64,000 nt of DNA from assembly GCA_963807865.1 (NCBI GenBank), contig CAWEDK010000018.1, positions 62,001 through 126,000 of the forward strand, in the 5' to 3' direction. The notes beneath the pieces were generated by a model that was not told the origin of the DNA, did not search any database, and worked only from the letters and a program-made list of their open reading frames with translations. A program made the position numbers and the translations under genes. Of the stretch, positions 8,165 through 17,554 are shown one piece after another (positions within the stretch are counted from its first letter, which is position 1; the number at the start of each line of letters is the position of its first letter). This DNA is from VAZQ01 sp963807865 (GTDB lineage: Bacteria; Pseudomonadota; Alphaproteobacteria; Rhizobiales; Xanthobacteraceae).

Positions 8165-9762
8165 ATGGCCATCCGCATCCGTAGCGACCTCACCCGGCGG
8201 CGGCTGGTCGCCGTCCGGCGCATCGGCTGCGGCGCTTGCGGTGATCGGCGGGATTGCCAGGCCTTCGATCAGCCGCGCAGCCGACCGGCCGCTGGTCACG
8301 CACGGCGTGCAGTCCGGCGATGTCTCGGTCGATTCGGGCAGTGGTCTGGGCGCGCGCCGATCGCCCGGCGCGGATGCGGGTCGAGATTTCGACGACCGAC
8401 AGTTTCAGGAACATCCGCCAGGGTGCATTCGTGGATGCGCTGCCCGAAAGCGACTTCACCGCCAAGCTGCTGCTCGAAGGCCTGCCGTCCGGCCAGGACA
8501 TCTTCTACCGGATACGCTTTCAGGACCTCGCCTCGCCGACCGTCGAGAGCGAGCCGGTCGTCGGGCGGTTTCGCACCGCGCCGTCCGACCGCCGTTCGAT
8601 CTCTTTCGTCTGGTCGGGCGATACCGCCGGTCAGGGCTGGGGCATCGATGAATCGCGCGGCGGGATGCGCGCCTACGCGGTCATGCGGCGCAACCGGCCG
8701 GACTTTTTCATCCACAGCGGCGATACGATCTACGCCGACGGGCCGCTCGCCAGCGAGCAGAAGATGCCGGGCGGCGGTGTCTGGAAGAACCTCGTCACCG
8801 AGGAGAAGTCGAAGGTCGCCGAGACGCTCGCCGAGTTTCGCGGCAACTACAAGTACAACCTGCTCGACCGGAATGTGCGTGAATTCAACGCCGAGGTCCC
8901 GATCTTCAGCCAATGGGACGACCACGAGGTCACCAACAACTGGTGGCCCGGCGAGATGCTGACGCGCGCCGAGCACCGTCGCAAGAATTACAGCGAGCAG
9001 AGCGCGCTGCTGCTGGCCGCGCGCGCTGGCCGTGCGTTCCACGAATACATGCCGATCCGTACGACAATGGCGGAGCCGGGCCGGATCTATCGGACCATCT
9101 CGTACGGCCCGCTGCTCGACGTGTTCATGATCGACATGCGCAGCTATCGCGGGCCGAACGGCGAGGGCAACAGCGAGACCTACGGTCCCGACAGCTACAT
9201 CCTCGGCCCGGCGCAGGTCGCGTGGCTCAAGCGCGCGCTGGTCGCGTCGCGCGCGACCTGGAAGGTCATCGCGGCCGACATGCCGATCGGCCTGATCGTG
9301 ACCTACGACAGCGACCGGAAATGGGGTGTCGAGGCCGTTGCCCAGGGTGATGGCCCGGCGCGCGGCCGCGAGCTCGAGATCGCCGACTTGCTGACGTTCA
9401 TCAAGCGCGCCGGCGTTCGCAACACCGTCTGGCTCACCGCCGACGTGCATTACACCGCGGCGCACTACTACGATCCCAACCTGGCGGTGTTCCAGGACTT
9501 CGAGCCGTTCTGGGAGTTCGTCTCCGGCCCGATTCATGCCGGCACGTTCGGTCCGGCCCGGCTCGACAACACGTTCGGGCCGCAGCTCCGCTTCATGAAG
9601 GCGCCGACCCGGGAGCAGGGCCAGAACCTGCCGCCGAGCGAAGGCTTGCAGTTCTTCGGACAGGTGGCGATCGACGGCTCGAGCGAGGTGATGACGGTGA
9701 CGCTCAAGGACGTCGAGGATCGCGCGCTGTGGTCGGTCAATCTCGATCCCCGCGCGCGTTGA
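8165..9762 (+). CDS. phoD: PhoD-family alkaline phosphatase / phosphodiesterase, Tat-exported, two frameshifts near the N-terminus
   Basis: Tat-type signal (SDLTRRRLVAVGASAALAVI, once one extra C near 8215 is removed), then THGVQSGDVSVDS, a PhoD_N fibronectin-like domain (VVWARADRPARMRVEISTTD; second extra base near 8337), and a metallophosphoesterase domain. Metal and active-site motifs are IHSGDTIYADG, SQWDDHEVTNNWW, and LTADVHYTAAHYY. PhoD enzymes are periplasmic Ca/Fe phosphatases with mono- and diesterase activity, made in phosphate starvation. The start at 8165 is supported by a GGAG site about 9 bases upstream. The Pho box at 8081-8098 explains its regulation. Length of about 530 residues is normal for the family. 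Confidence 0.85.
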
Positions 9763-9844
9763 GGACAAACGCGCGGACAAGCGTGATCGGCGAGCGGAGA
9801 GCGCGGCCGGCGCCATCGGCAACGGAATGGTGAGGCAGCGAACG

Positions 9845-10171
9845 GTGTCGACAGCCTGGCTCGCACTCTTTCTGGCGGGACTCCTGGAGATCGGCTGGGC
9901 GCTCGGGCTGAAATACTCCGACGGGTTCACGAGATTCTGGCCGAGCGTCGCCACCGTCACGGCGATCGCTTTCAGCTTCCTGCTGCTCAGCTTCTCGCTC
10001 CGGGCGGTGCCGTTCGGCACCGCCTACGCGATGTGGACCGGGATCGGTGCTGCCGGGACCATGGTCATCGGCATGGTGATGTTCGGCGAATCGGCCGACG
10101 CGTTTCGCGTCGGCTGTCTCGTGCTGATCATCGCCGGCATGGTCGGGCTCAAGCTCGCGTCGCAGAGCTAG
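9845..10171 (+). CDS. sugE: Small multidrug resistance (SMR) transporter, SugE/Gdx-like
   Basis: A 108-residue protein with four membrane helices. The first carries the essential glutamate (AGLLEIGWALGLKYSDGFTR), and GTAYAMWTGIGAAGTMVIGM is the Gdx/SugE subtype signature. Gdx proteins are dual-topology guanidinium/proton antiporters. The GTG at 9845 is preferred because a GAGG site lies 9 bases upstream and the length fits the family; an ATG at 9827 would add six residues. No guanidine riboswitch is visible in the short upstream gap. It follows phoD on the same strand but probably belongs to its own unit. Confidence 0.85.
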   Translation: MSTAWLALFLAGLLEIGWALGLKYSDGFTRFWPSVATVTAIAFSFLLLSFSLRAVPFGTAYAMWTGIGAAGTMVIGMVMFGESADAFRVGCLVLIIAGMVGLKLASQS

Positions 10172-10271
10172 CGACCACCTCCCGGCGCAGCAGGCGAGCG
10201 CTCCATATTGACAGCCGCGCGGCCTGTTCCGAACATCGCTGTTCCGCCACGGCGGTCCACGGAGGTGCTGC

Positions 10272-11237
10272 ATGCTTCGCGCCCGGACATTTGGCCTGCT
10301 CGCAGCGGCGTCGCTGGCGATCGCCATGTCAACGCTCACCGGCTGGTCGCAGCCAGCGCGCACCATCCGGATCGTCATCTCGGTGCCGCCGGGCGGCACC
10401 ATCGACCTGCTCTCGCGGGTCCTCGCCGAACATGTCGGCAAGACGAACGGCCAGACCGTCATCGTCGAAAGCAAGCCGGGGGCGGGCGGCATCATCGCGG
10501 CGGAAACCGCCGCGCGGGCGACGGCCGACGGCAACACGCTGCTGGTCAACACCAACGGCATGCTGATCAACGCGCTGCTGCGCAAGGTCAGCTTCGATCC
10601 GGTGACGAGCTTCGAGCCGGTCTGCTATCTGGTGCGCTCGCCCCAGGTGATCGTCGTCAACAGTACGTCGCCCTACCGCACGCTCGCCGATCTGATCGAT
10701 GCGGCACGCGCCAAGCCGGCGGAACTGTCGATCGCCAGCGTCGGTCCCAACACCACGCAGCACATCGCGATCGAGCGGCTCAAGCAGGTCGCCGGCGTCA
10801 ACCTGACCTATGTGCCGTATACCGGCGGCGCGCCCGCCATCAACGCGCTGCTCGGCGGCCACATCACGGCGGTCTTGCAGAACTATTCGGAGATCGGCGA
10901 ACAGTTGCAGACCGGCAAGCTGCGGGCGCTCGCCACGCCCGCCGCGAAGCGGATCGAACCATTGCCTGACCTGCCGACGATCGCGGAGTCCTACAAGGAC
11001 TTCGAGGCCGAGGTCTGGTTCGGGCTGGTGACGACCGCGAAGACGCCGCGCGAGACCGTCGCACAATTGATCGACTGGTTCAGCGCGGCGCTGCGCGCGC
11101 CCGACGTGAAGGCGAAGCTCGTCGCGCAGGCGCTCTACCCCAATCCGACCTGCGGCGCCGAGTTTGCGGCGTATATCCGGCGTCAGTCGGAGGAGTACGC
11201 CCGCGTGATCCGCGAGCTGAACATCAAGGGCGGGTAG
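10272..11237 (+). CDS. TctC/Bug-family periplasmic substrate-binding protein (first copy)
   Basis: A 321-residue secreted protein with an N-terminal signal peptide (MLRARTFGLLAAASLAIAMS) and the Bug-family core IRIVISVPPGGTIDLLSRVL, followed by QTVIVESKPGAGGIIAAE and VPYTGGAPAINALLGG. Bug proteins bind carboxylates or related small acids in the periplasm and serve tripartite tricarboxylate transporters or sensors. No TctA or TctB membrane component lies next to it, which is common for this very expanded family. The ligand cannot be predicted. An ATG with upstream GGAGG (bases 10261-10265) supports the start. Confidence 0.85.
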   Translation: MLRARTFGLLAAASLAIAMSTLTGWSQPARTIRIVISVPPGGTIDLLSRVLAEHVGKTNGQTVIVESKPGAGGIIAAETAARATADGNTLLVNTNGMLINALLRKVSFDPVTSFEPVCYLVRSPQVIVVNSTSPYRTLADLIDAARAKPAELSIASVGPNTTQHIAIERLKQVAGVNLTYVPYTGGAPAINALLGGHITAVLQNYSEIGEQLQTGKLRALATPAAKRIEPLPDLPTIAESYKDFEAEVWFGLVTTAKTPRETVAQLIDWFSAALRAPDVKAKLVAQALYPNPTCGAEFAAYIRRQSEEYARVIRELNIKGG

Positions 11238-11274
11238 GGCCCGGTTGCTGTTTCAGGCTATCGCTGTTTCAGGC

Positions 11275-11478
11275 TCACGGGTGCCATTCGAGGCAACTGT
11301 GCTGAAAGATCGGCAACTGGCCTTCCGGAGCGGTCGTCGGAATGGTCCGAACTCGCTCGGAGGTCAGCGCGCACGCATGGCCCGCCTTCTTCACGGTCAG
11401 CGCCACGGCGGTCGCGCTGATGACGAGGGATACGATCAACGCCAATACCGCGCCCATCTTGATCAAGGTTGTCTGCAT
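11275..11478 (-). CDS. Small membrane-anchored or secreted protein, unknown
   Basis: A possible 67-residue protein: MQTTLIKMGAVLALIVSLVI is a convincing signal anchor, followed by a short polar tail with two cysteines. It lies downstream of the MFS gene on the same strand. The ribosome site is weak, and no family is recognised, so the call rests on composition only. The stretch from 11479 to 11690 is A/T-rich near 11600-11640 and holds no other gene I can support. Confidence 0.4.
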   Translation of the reverse strand: MQTTLIKMGAVLALIVSLVISATAVALTVKKAGHACALTSERVRTIPTTAPEGQLPIFQHSCLEWHP

Positions 11479-11690
11479 GGTTTTTTCACTTTCTCAGTTT
11501 CTTGCCGGCTTGCCACACTTGGCAGGCGCGGGGTTCCTGGCGCTGCAATTGGGATCGGGTGACGGATCCCGCAACGCACAATGAAGTGACTCGTTGTGAA
11601 CCGAGATGTGAAAAAGTCTTATATTATCAATATATTATCGGTTACAGAAATTTGATGCGATGCCCGCTGGCGGCCTGCAATCGGCCACTT

Positions 11691-13207
11691 TCAGGCCGGC
11701 GGCGGCGGGTCCTCGCTGGGGCCGCGCAGCGGCCGCTCCTCCATCCACAGCAGCGCGATCAGGCTGATCACCAGGCACACCACCCCGAGCGCGAACACGC
11801 CGCGGAACACATGGGCGAGATCGACGCCCAGCGTCTGCACGGCGGCCGTCACGTGGGTGATGTTGCCGCCGCGCTCGGGCGACACGCCGAGCGCGTTGAG
11901 CACGATCGCGCCCATCGCGGCGACGATGAAGGCCGCCGCCAGTCCGCGGAAGAAATTCATGCCGCCCATCGCGGCGCCGACCTGATAGCGCGAGACCGCG
12001 TTCTGGATCGACACCGTGCCGACCGGATAGGTGGTGCCGATGCCGAACGCCACGATGCTGAGCACGACCGCGCCGATCAGCGGCGGCATCCCCGGGTGCC
12101 AGGCGAGCAGCGCGAGCGCCACGATCGAGCACGCACAGGCAGATCACCGGCACCCGCTTGTAGTGATCGAGGTGCATCATGGCGCGTCCGGCCGCGATCG
12201 AGCCCGGCGTCGACATCACGACGATCGGAATGAGCGCGAGCCCCGAATCGCTCGCCGAGAACTTGTGGACGAGCTCGTAGTAGAGCGGCAGGAAGATCGT
12301 CAGCCCGATCACCACGCCCTGCGAGAACGACGGTGCAGATCGTGCCGGCGCGCATCACCGGATTGCGCAGCACCGGCATCGGCAGGAACGGCTCGGACGC
12401 CTGCGTCAGCCGCCAGGCAGAACAGCAGCGTCAGCACCCCCGAAGCCACCACCAGCCCGATGATCGCCGGCGACGTCCACGGGTAGCGGCTGCCGCCCCA
12501 GGTCAGCGCCAGCAGCAGCGGGATCGATCGAGGCCATCATCAGCGCGGCGCCGATCAGGTCGAGCCGGTGCTTGCGGTCATGCCGCGGCAGGCCCTTGAG
12601 GCTCCGGTGCGCCATGTAGAGCGGCCACGAGCCCGATCGGCACGTTGACCCAGAAGATGATCGACCAGTGGAAATGCTCGGCCAGGATGCCGCCGAGCGC
12701 CGGGCCGCTCGAGGCCCGCCGTGACCCAGACGGAGCCCATATAGGCCTGGTAGCGGCCGCGTTCGCGCGGCGCGACCGCGTCCGCCATGATCGACTGCGC
12801 CAGCGGCAGGATGCCGCCGCCGCCGATGCCCTGCAGCCCGCGGCCGAGGATCAGCGTGATCATGTTGGGCGCGAGCGCGCAGGCGGCGGAGCCGGCGACG
12901 AAGATGCCGATGGCGGCGAGCATCATGGCGCGCCGGCCGTGGATGTCGCTGAGCTTGCCGTAGAGCGGCGCGACCGCGGTCGAGGTCAGCAGATAGGCGG
13001 TAACGACCCAGGGCAGCAGCTCGAAGTCGTGAAAGTCCCGGCCGATGGTCGGCAGCGCGGTGGCGACGATGGTCTGGTTGAGCGCGGCCAGGAACATCGC
13101 CAGCATGAGGCCGAACACGATGGTGCGGATTTCGCCGTGCGTGAGCACCCAGCGTCCGGGCTGTGGTCCGCGTCGGGGGCGGTGCGGGCGGGTCGGTTCA
13201 TCGGCAT
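11691..13207 (-). CDS. MFS multidrug exporter, DHA2 (14-helix) family, heavily frameshifted
   Basis: Pieced together from collinear fragments: EIRTIVFGLMLAMFLAALNQ, TIVATALPTI, PWVVTAYLLTSTAVAPLYGK LSD (motif A region), then GRGLQGIGGGGILPLAQSIM (motif C-like), YMGSVWVTAG, TICTVFSQGVVIGLTIFLPL and VSIQNAVSRYQVGAAMGGMN. These are hallmarks of the DHA2/EmrB-QacA family of proton-driven drug exporters. Insertions are inferred near 12127, 12329, 12412, 12525, 12628 and 12710, plus one indel near 13165; five of these are a G added after TC on the coding strand. Corrected length is about 500 residues, normal for the family. Substrates unknown. Confidence 0.75.
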
Positions 13208-13396
13208 GCGCGATATCTACCCGGTCTTCGCGCGTTGCCGCGGTCTCGATCCGGACCGCGTACGTGCCAAATCAGCCTGCTGATCGCACCGGCGTTTGCC
13301 GCCGGACGCCCGGATGGCTACTCTACGCCGGCGTGCGGAGTATCCGAGACGCAGCCTGGGCACGGGCTGGGAGGCGGATCGATAGCGGGAGGCGGC

Positions 13397-14232
13397 ATGA
13401 AGACCATTCTGGTTCCGGTCGAGCAGCACGATCTCATGAAGTCGACGTTGCAGACGGCGCTCCTGCTCGCAAAATCCTTCGACAGCTACATCGAGGGGTT
13501 TGCGCTGTTCCCCGCAATGGTCGAGCTCTATGCGCTCGACCCCGGCGGCCCGCTGCCGATCGAGTTCAACGAGAACGAAGTCGAACTGGCGAAGGAAGCC
13601 CGCAGCCTGTTCGAGGACTTCATGAGCGGCCAGGGCGTGGCGCAAGTCGAGCAACGGAGCGGCTCGCTGTCGTACGGCTGGCTGGATGCGGCGCCCGGAT
13701 GGCGATCGATTCGTCGGCAGCTACGGACGGGTTTTCGACGTCATCGTCCTGGGCCGGCCGGACACCGGGCGGGGCCGGCCGAGCATGATGACGATCGAGG
13801 CCGGGCTGTTCGAAACCGGCCGGCCGATTCTGATCGCGCCGCCGTCGCCGCCGCAGCGCATCGGCGAAAACATCCTGGTCGCGTGGAACTGCAGCACCGA
13901 GCAGGCGCACACGACGGCGCTCGCGATGCCGCTGCTGCAAGAAGGCGCAGCGCGTCGTCGTGCTCACGGTCAAGGGCGGAACCGTGCCAGGCCCGAGCGG
14001 CGAGCAGTTGTGCGCTATCTCAAGCGCAACGGCATCAATGCGGAGCCGATCACGGTGCGCCCCGGAAGGCCGCAGCACCGGCGAGGCCATCCTGGCGCAG
14101 GCCGCGGCGCTCGGCTGCGATCTGGTGGTCAAGGGCGCCTATACCCAAAGCCGGCTGCGCCAGATGATCTTCGGCGGCGCCACCCGTCACATCCTGGCGC
14201 ACTCCAACCTGCCGGTCCTGATGGCGCATTGA
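13397..14232 (+). CDS. Universal stress protein with two Usp domains, frameshifted
   Basis: Starts MKTILVPVEQHDLMKSTLQT after a GGGAGG site. The first Usp domain covers about residues 1-130; the second begins GENILVAWNCSTEQAHTTAL and ends GCDLVVKGAYTQSRLRQMIF-GGATRHILAHSNLPVLM, which contains the G-x2-R-x9-G(S/T)-type nucleotide-binding segment near the C-terminus. Shifts are inferred near 13695, 13939, 14006 (a deletion) and 14066. Tandem Usp proteins are cytoplasmic and linked to stress tolerance; this one has no partner gene that suggests a specific task. Overall length of about 278 residues is as expected. Confidence 0.75.
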
Positions 14233-14306
14233 GCGTGTCGCTTGGCGGATGACAGGCGGACGAGAGATCTGCCGGTCAAGCCGCGGCACGGGCGCCGAAT
14301 GCCGGC

Positions 14307-16039
14307 ATGAAGATCGCCACCTTCAACATCAACAACGTCAACAAGCGGCTTGGCCAATCTGCTGGCCTGGCTGCGCGAAGCGAAGCCGGACGTCGTCTGC
14401 CTGCAGGAGTTGAAGGCTGCGGATTCCGAATTTCCCGTCGCGGCGATCGAGCAGGCGGGCTATGGCGCGGCCTGGCACGGCCAGAAATCATGGAACGGCG
14501 TCGCCATCCTGGCGCGCGGCGCCGAGCCGATCGTGACGCGCGTCGGATTGCCGGGCGATCCGGCCGACACGCAGGCGCGCTACATCGAGGCCGCCGTGCA
14601 GGGCGTGATCGTGACTTCGCTCTATGCGCCGAACGGCAATCCGCAGCCGGGACCGAAGTTCGACTACAAGCTGGCGTGGCATGCGGCGCCTCGACGCCCA
14701 CGCGCGCGAGCTTTACGGCGCGGGCGTTCCGGTCGTCCTGGCGGGCGACTACAACGTCGTGCCGACCGATTTCGATATCTATCCGACCAAATCGTACGCC
14801 AGGGACGCACTGGTGCAGCCCGAAAGCCGGGAGTTGTTTCGCCGCCTCATCGATCAGGGCTGGGTGGATGCCGTCCGGACGCTCAATCCGGACGCGCCGA
14901 TGTTCACCTTCTGGGACTACATGCGCAACCGCTGGCCGCGCGATGCCGGGCTGCGGCTCGATCATCTGCTGCTGAGCAAGCCGGCCGCGCGCCGGCTCGC
15001 GGATGCCAGTGTCGATCGGGACGTGCGCGGCGAGACCGGCGCCAGCGATCATGCGCCCGCATGGGTCGTGCTGCGTGACGCAGCGGCGCGACGCAGTCCG
15101 GTGCGCCGCCCAGCGCCGAAAAAGGCCACGACGCGCCGCAAGGCCAAGTCTCCTGCACGCAAGATGCCCGCCGCGCGCAAGGCGGTGAGAGCGGCGCAGC
15201 CCCGACGGCCCCTGCTGGTGATCGATGGCGATTCGTTCGCGCATCGCGCCTATCACGCGCTGCCGAAGACCATCCTGCGGCGCGGCGACCGGCCCGCGGG
15301 CGCGATCCTCGGCTTTGCCAACATGCTGTTGCGCTTTTACGAGGCGGAGCGTCCGCGCGCCGTGCTGGTCGCGTGGGATACGCTCGATGTGCCGACCTAC
15401 CGGCACAAGGCATTCGAGCCATATCAGAGCGGGCGCGAGTTCGATCGCGCGCTGCTCGAACAGCTCGACGCGCTGCCGGAGTTCGTGGCGGCCTGCGGAT
15501 TCGCCAACGCCAAGGCGCCGGGCTACGAGGCCGACGATTTTCTCGCCTCCGCCGCGGCCGCCGAAGAACGCCGCAACGGCACGGTGCTGGTGGCGAGCGG
15601 CGATCGCGACACCTTTCAGCTTGCCTCCAGTGCGACCACCATTCTCTACCCGGTGCGCGCCGGCGAGATCGCCCGCATCGGGCCGGCCGAAGTGCGGACG
15701 CGCTACGGCGTCGATCCAAGGCAGGTGCCGGACTTCATCGCGTTGCGTGGCGATCCATCCGACAAGCTACCAGGCGTCCCGGGCGTCGGGCCGCAGGGCG
15801 CCGCAGGCATCTTGCGCACTTATGGGTCGCTCGAAGCCGCGCTCAAGGCCGGCCGGTTTGCGGCGCTTGCCGAACGTCTGCGCCTGTTCCGGTCGCTCGC
15901 GACCATGGACCGCAAGGCGCCACTGCCTCGTCTGCGCGACCAGCACCCGGCCTGGGCAAAGGCGGCCGCGCTGGCACGTGACTGGCAACTCACGCAGCTC
16001 TCCGAGCGTCTCGCCAAGCTTGCCGCCGGCGGCGACTGA
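14307..16039 (+). CDS. xthA: Exonuclease III (AP endonuclease) fused to a PolI-type 5'-3' exonuclease / flap endonuclease domain
   Basis: Residues about 1-255 are exonuclease III: MKIATFNINNVNKRL, CLQELKAAD (metal Glu), SLYAPNGNP, VVLAGDYNVVPTDFD, RLDHLLLS and GASDHAPAW (catalytic Asp-His). A basic linker of about 40 residues follows (RRPAPKKATTRRKAKSPARK). Then comes a 5'-3' exonuclease of the PolI N-domain/FEN type: LLVIDGDSFAHRAYHALPKT, GYEADDFLASAA, VLVASGDRDTFQL and the helix-hairpin-helix LPGVPGVGPQGAAGIL. The second half of the exonuclease III domain, the linker and the second domain share one uninterrupted frame (14684-16039). Insertions near 14351 and 14680 break only the first domain. 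A GTG at 15184 could start the second domain separately, but it has only a poorly placed AAGG site. Confidence 0.75.
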
Positions 16040-16527
16040 TGGGCGGCACTACGACCCGCGCGATGCGCTCGTAGATGAATTGGGTCGTGGTTGGGTTAAA
16101 CTTAACCATGTCGAAAAATACGTTGGTCATTCGGCTTCCGGAATGAAGCGCACGCGCCGCCGACAACGGATTCATCAACGCGTTGATGAATGCAGCAACA
16201 TTGGAGAAGGCAACTCGGATCATGTCTCGCTTTGTTCCTGGAGAACGAATCGAGGCGGGTCGAATCGCCCGACGCCATTCGTTGTCGGCGAGTTAATTCA
16301 CTTGCAGCCGAGCTTGCTCGACAGGGTTCACTCGCATCCGGAATGCGAATTTGCCTTCGACGTTCGGTCGTGCTGAACGTTCGTCGCTGAATGCTGAATT
16401 GCCGACCAACCGTGCGCACCGGAGCATTGCGCGAACACATCGTCGGACGTGGGAGCAGTCTCGATCGTGGGCGTGCCGGAGCAAGGGCGGCTCCGCTTGT
16501 GGGGGCGTCAGAAGGGGAGAGCCGAAA
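16040..16527. other. Non-coding stretch with palindromes, no gene supported
   Basis: About 490 bases of lower GC content without a convincing reading frame. It contains a perfect 22-base palindrome centred on ACGCGT at 16170-16191 (arms ATTCATCAACG / CGTTGATGAAT). Longer-range inverted arms CGCCGACAACG (about 16157) and CGTTGTCGGCG (about 16279), and a pair around CGACGTTC / GAACGTTCGTCG (about 16356-16390), are also present. These could fold into a structured RNA or be remnants of a mobile repeat. Confidence 0.4.
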
Positions 16528-16692
16528 TCAGGCCTGCTCGGAATCGGTCTTGAGATGCTGTTCGAGGAAGCGCCGCAGCTCTTTCTCCAGGGCGGCGAGC
16601 TTCTCGAGGCGCAGGGAAATGCTCAGAAGGCGCTCGGAAGAACCGGCTTCCTCATCCGGAAATGCGGCGAAGTATCGCTTTCCGTTCAGCAT
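16528..16692 (-). CDS. Small coiled-coil protein, 54 residues, unknown
   Basis: Start ATG at 16692 with a strong GGGAGGG site 6-7 bases upstream and stop TGA at 16528. The product begins MLNGKRYFAAFPDEEAGSSE and continues with a leucine- and charge-rich helix (LEKLAALEKELRRFLEQHLK), a likely short coiled coil. Codon third positions are G/C-rich as expected of a real gene here. I recognise no family. It stands alone between a non-coding stretch and the aldolase gene, so context gives no clue to function. Confidence 0.6.
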   Translation of the reverse strand: MLNGKRYFAAFPDEEAGSSERLLSISLRLEKLAALEKELRRFLEQHLKTDSEQA

Positions 16693-16816
16693 CGCTGCCC
16701 TCCCGGCTAACTGCTTTTCACGGGCTACTTACGTGCATAGAGAATCGAAGCAAGGTGATTCGCACAAGCATATCAACGCGATAAATGCCACTTGTGCCTT
16801 TGCCGTCACAAGCCTG

Positions 16817-17536
16817 TCATGTGCGTGTTGCCGTTCGCGCGCGGCTCGTCCAGTACTCCCAGGCGCGGGCCATCGGCTTGGCTTGCAGATTGAACGCACA
16901 GGCTTTTTCGGCTTCGCCCGGGGTCAGCGGACTGACGCCGCCAAGGCCGTAGGCCTCCCGTTGCATCTCGGCGTTCCGGCATGAGTAGATCGCGCGGAAC
17001 ACCATCTGCTCCAGCGTCTCGCCGGCCACCGTGGCGCCGTGGCGGCGCATCAGCACCAGCCAGTTCGGCCCGAGTGCGCGTGCCAGCGACCGGCCTTCGT
17101 CGGGCTTGGACACGATCAAGGTGGTGTCGCCGAACTCGTCGCGCTGGTCCCAGAACGGCACCTTCGCCCCCATCGTCGCGCCGAGATGGCTGACCGGAAC
17201 CAGCGGCACGCCGGAGATGCAGAAGGGCATGACGGCGCGCGCATGATGGTGGCAGACCGCGTTCACGTCTGGCCGCGCTTCGTAGATGCAGCCGTGAATG
17301 ACGCGCTCGCCGTAGAGCATGACGGTCGGCGGAACGACCGGCTCGGAGTCGAGCGTGAACTCGAGGATGTCGCCGGGTTCGACCAACTCCGGGCTGCGCG
17401 AGCGCGGGAGCAGATAGCGGCCGGGGTCGGTGGGGTGGCGCATGCTGACATGACCGAAGGCGTCGAGGACACCCTCGTGAGCGAGAATGCGGTTGGCGAG
17501 CGCGAGCTTCTCGCGCGCTTGATCAAGTGCGGTCAT
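16817..17536 (-). CDS. Class II aldolase/adducin-family protein
   Basis: A 239-residue class II aldolase fold. Zinc-binding histidines are visible in VCHHHARAVMPF (HxH) and MRRHGATVAGET (distal His); the N-terminal helix and GVLDAFGHVSMRHPTDPGRY match the family. Members include fuculose-phosphate aldolase, ribulose-5-phosphate epimerase and many uncharacterised decarboxylase- or hydratase-like enzymes; the substrate is unclear. The ATG at 17536 is chosen over 17542 because a GGAG site lies 6 bases before it. The gene stands between an unrelated small gene and a cupin gene on the same strand, about 18 bases after the cupin stop, so the cupin and this gene may be co-transcribed. Confidence 0.8.
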   Translation of the reverse strand: MTALDQAREKLALANRILAHEGVLDAFGHVSMRHPTDPGRYLLPRSRSPELVEPGDILEFTLDSEPVVPPTVMLYGERVIHGCIYEARPDVNAVCHHHARAVMPFCISGVPLVPVSHLGATMGAKVPFWDQRDEFGDTTLIVSKPDEGRSLARALGPNWLVLMRRHGATVAGETLEQMVFRAIYSCRNAEMQREAYGLGGVSPLTPGEAEKACAFNLQAKPMARAWEYWTSRARTATRT

Positions 17537-17554
17537 GGGCATCTCCGGTGAAAT

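Noticed and set aside
9763..9844. Guanidine riboswitch before the SugE-like gene
   Set aside because: The gap is only about 80 bases and shows no ykkC-type motif.
8296..10020. Long open frames opposite real genes (also at 1683-3134, 23332-24738 and 24745-26853)
   Set aside because: They are antisense to well-identified genes, have Arg/His-rich composition typical of high-GC shadows, and match no family.
16803..16820. Pho-box-like CCGTCAC-AAGC-CTGTCAT
   Set aside because: It overlaps the 3' end of the aldolase gene and points to no gene start, so it is probably a chance match.
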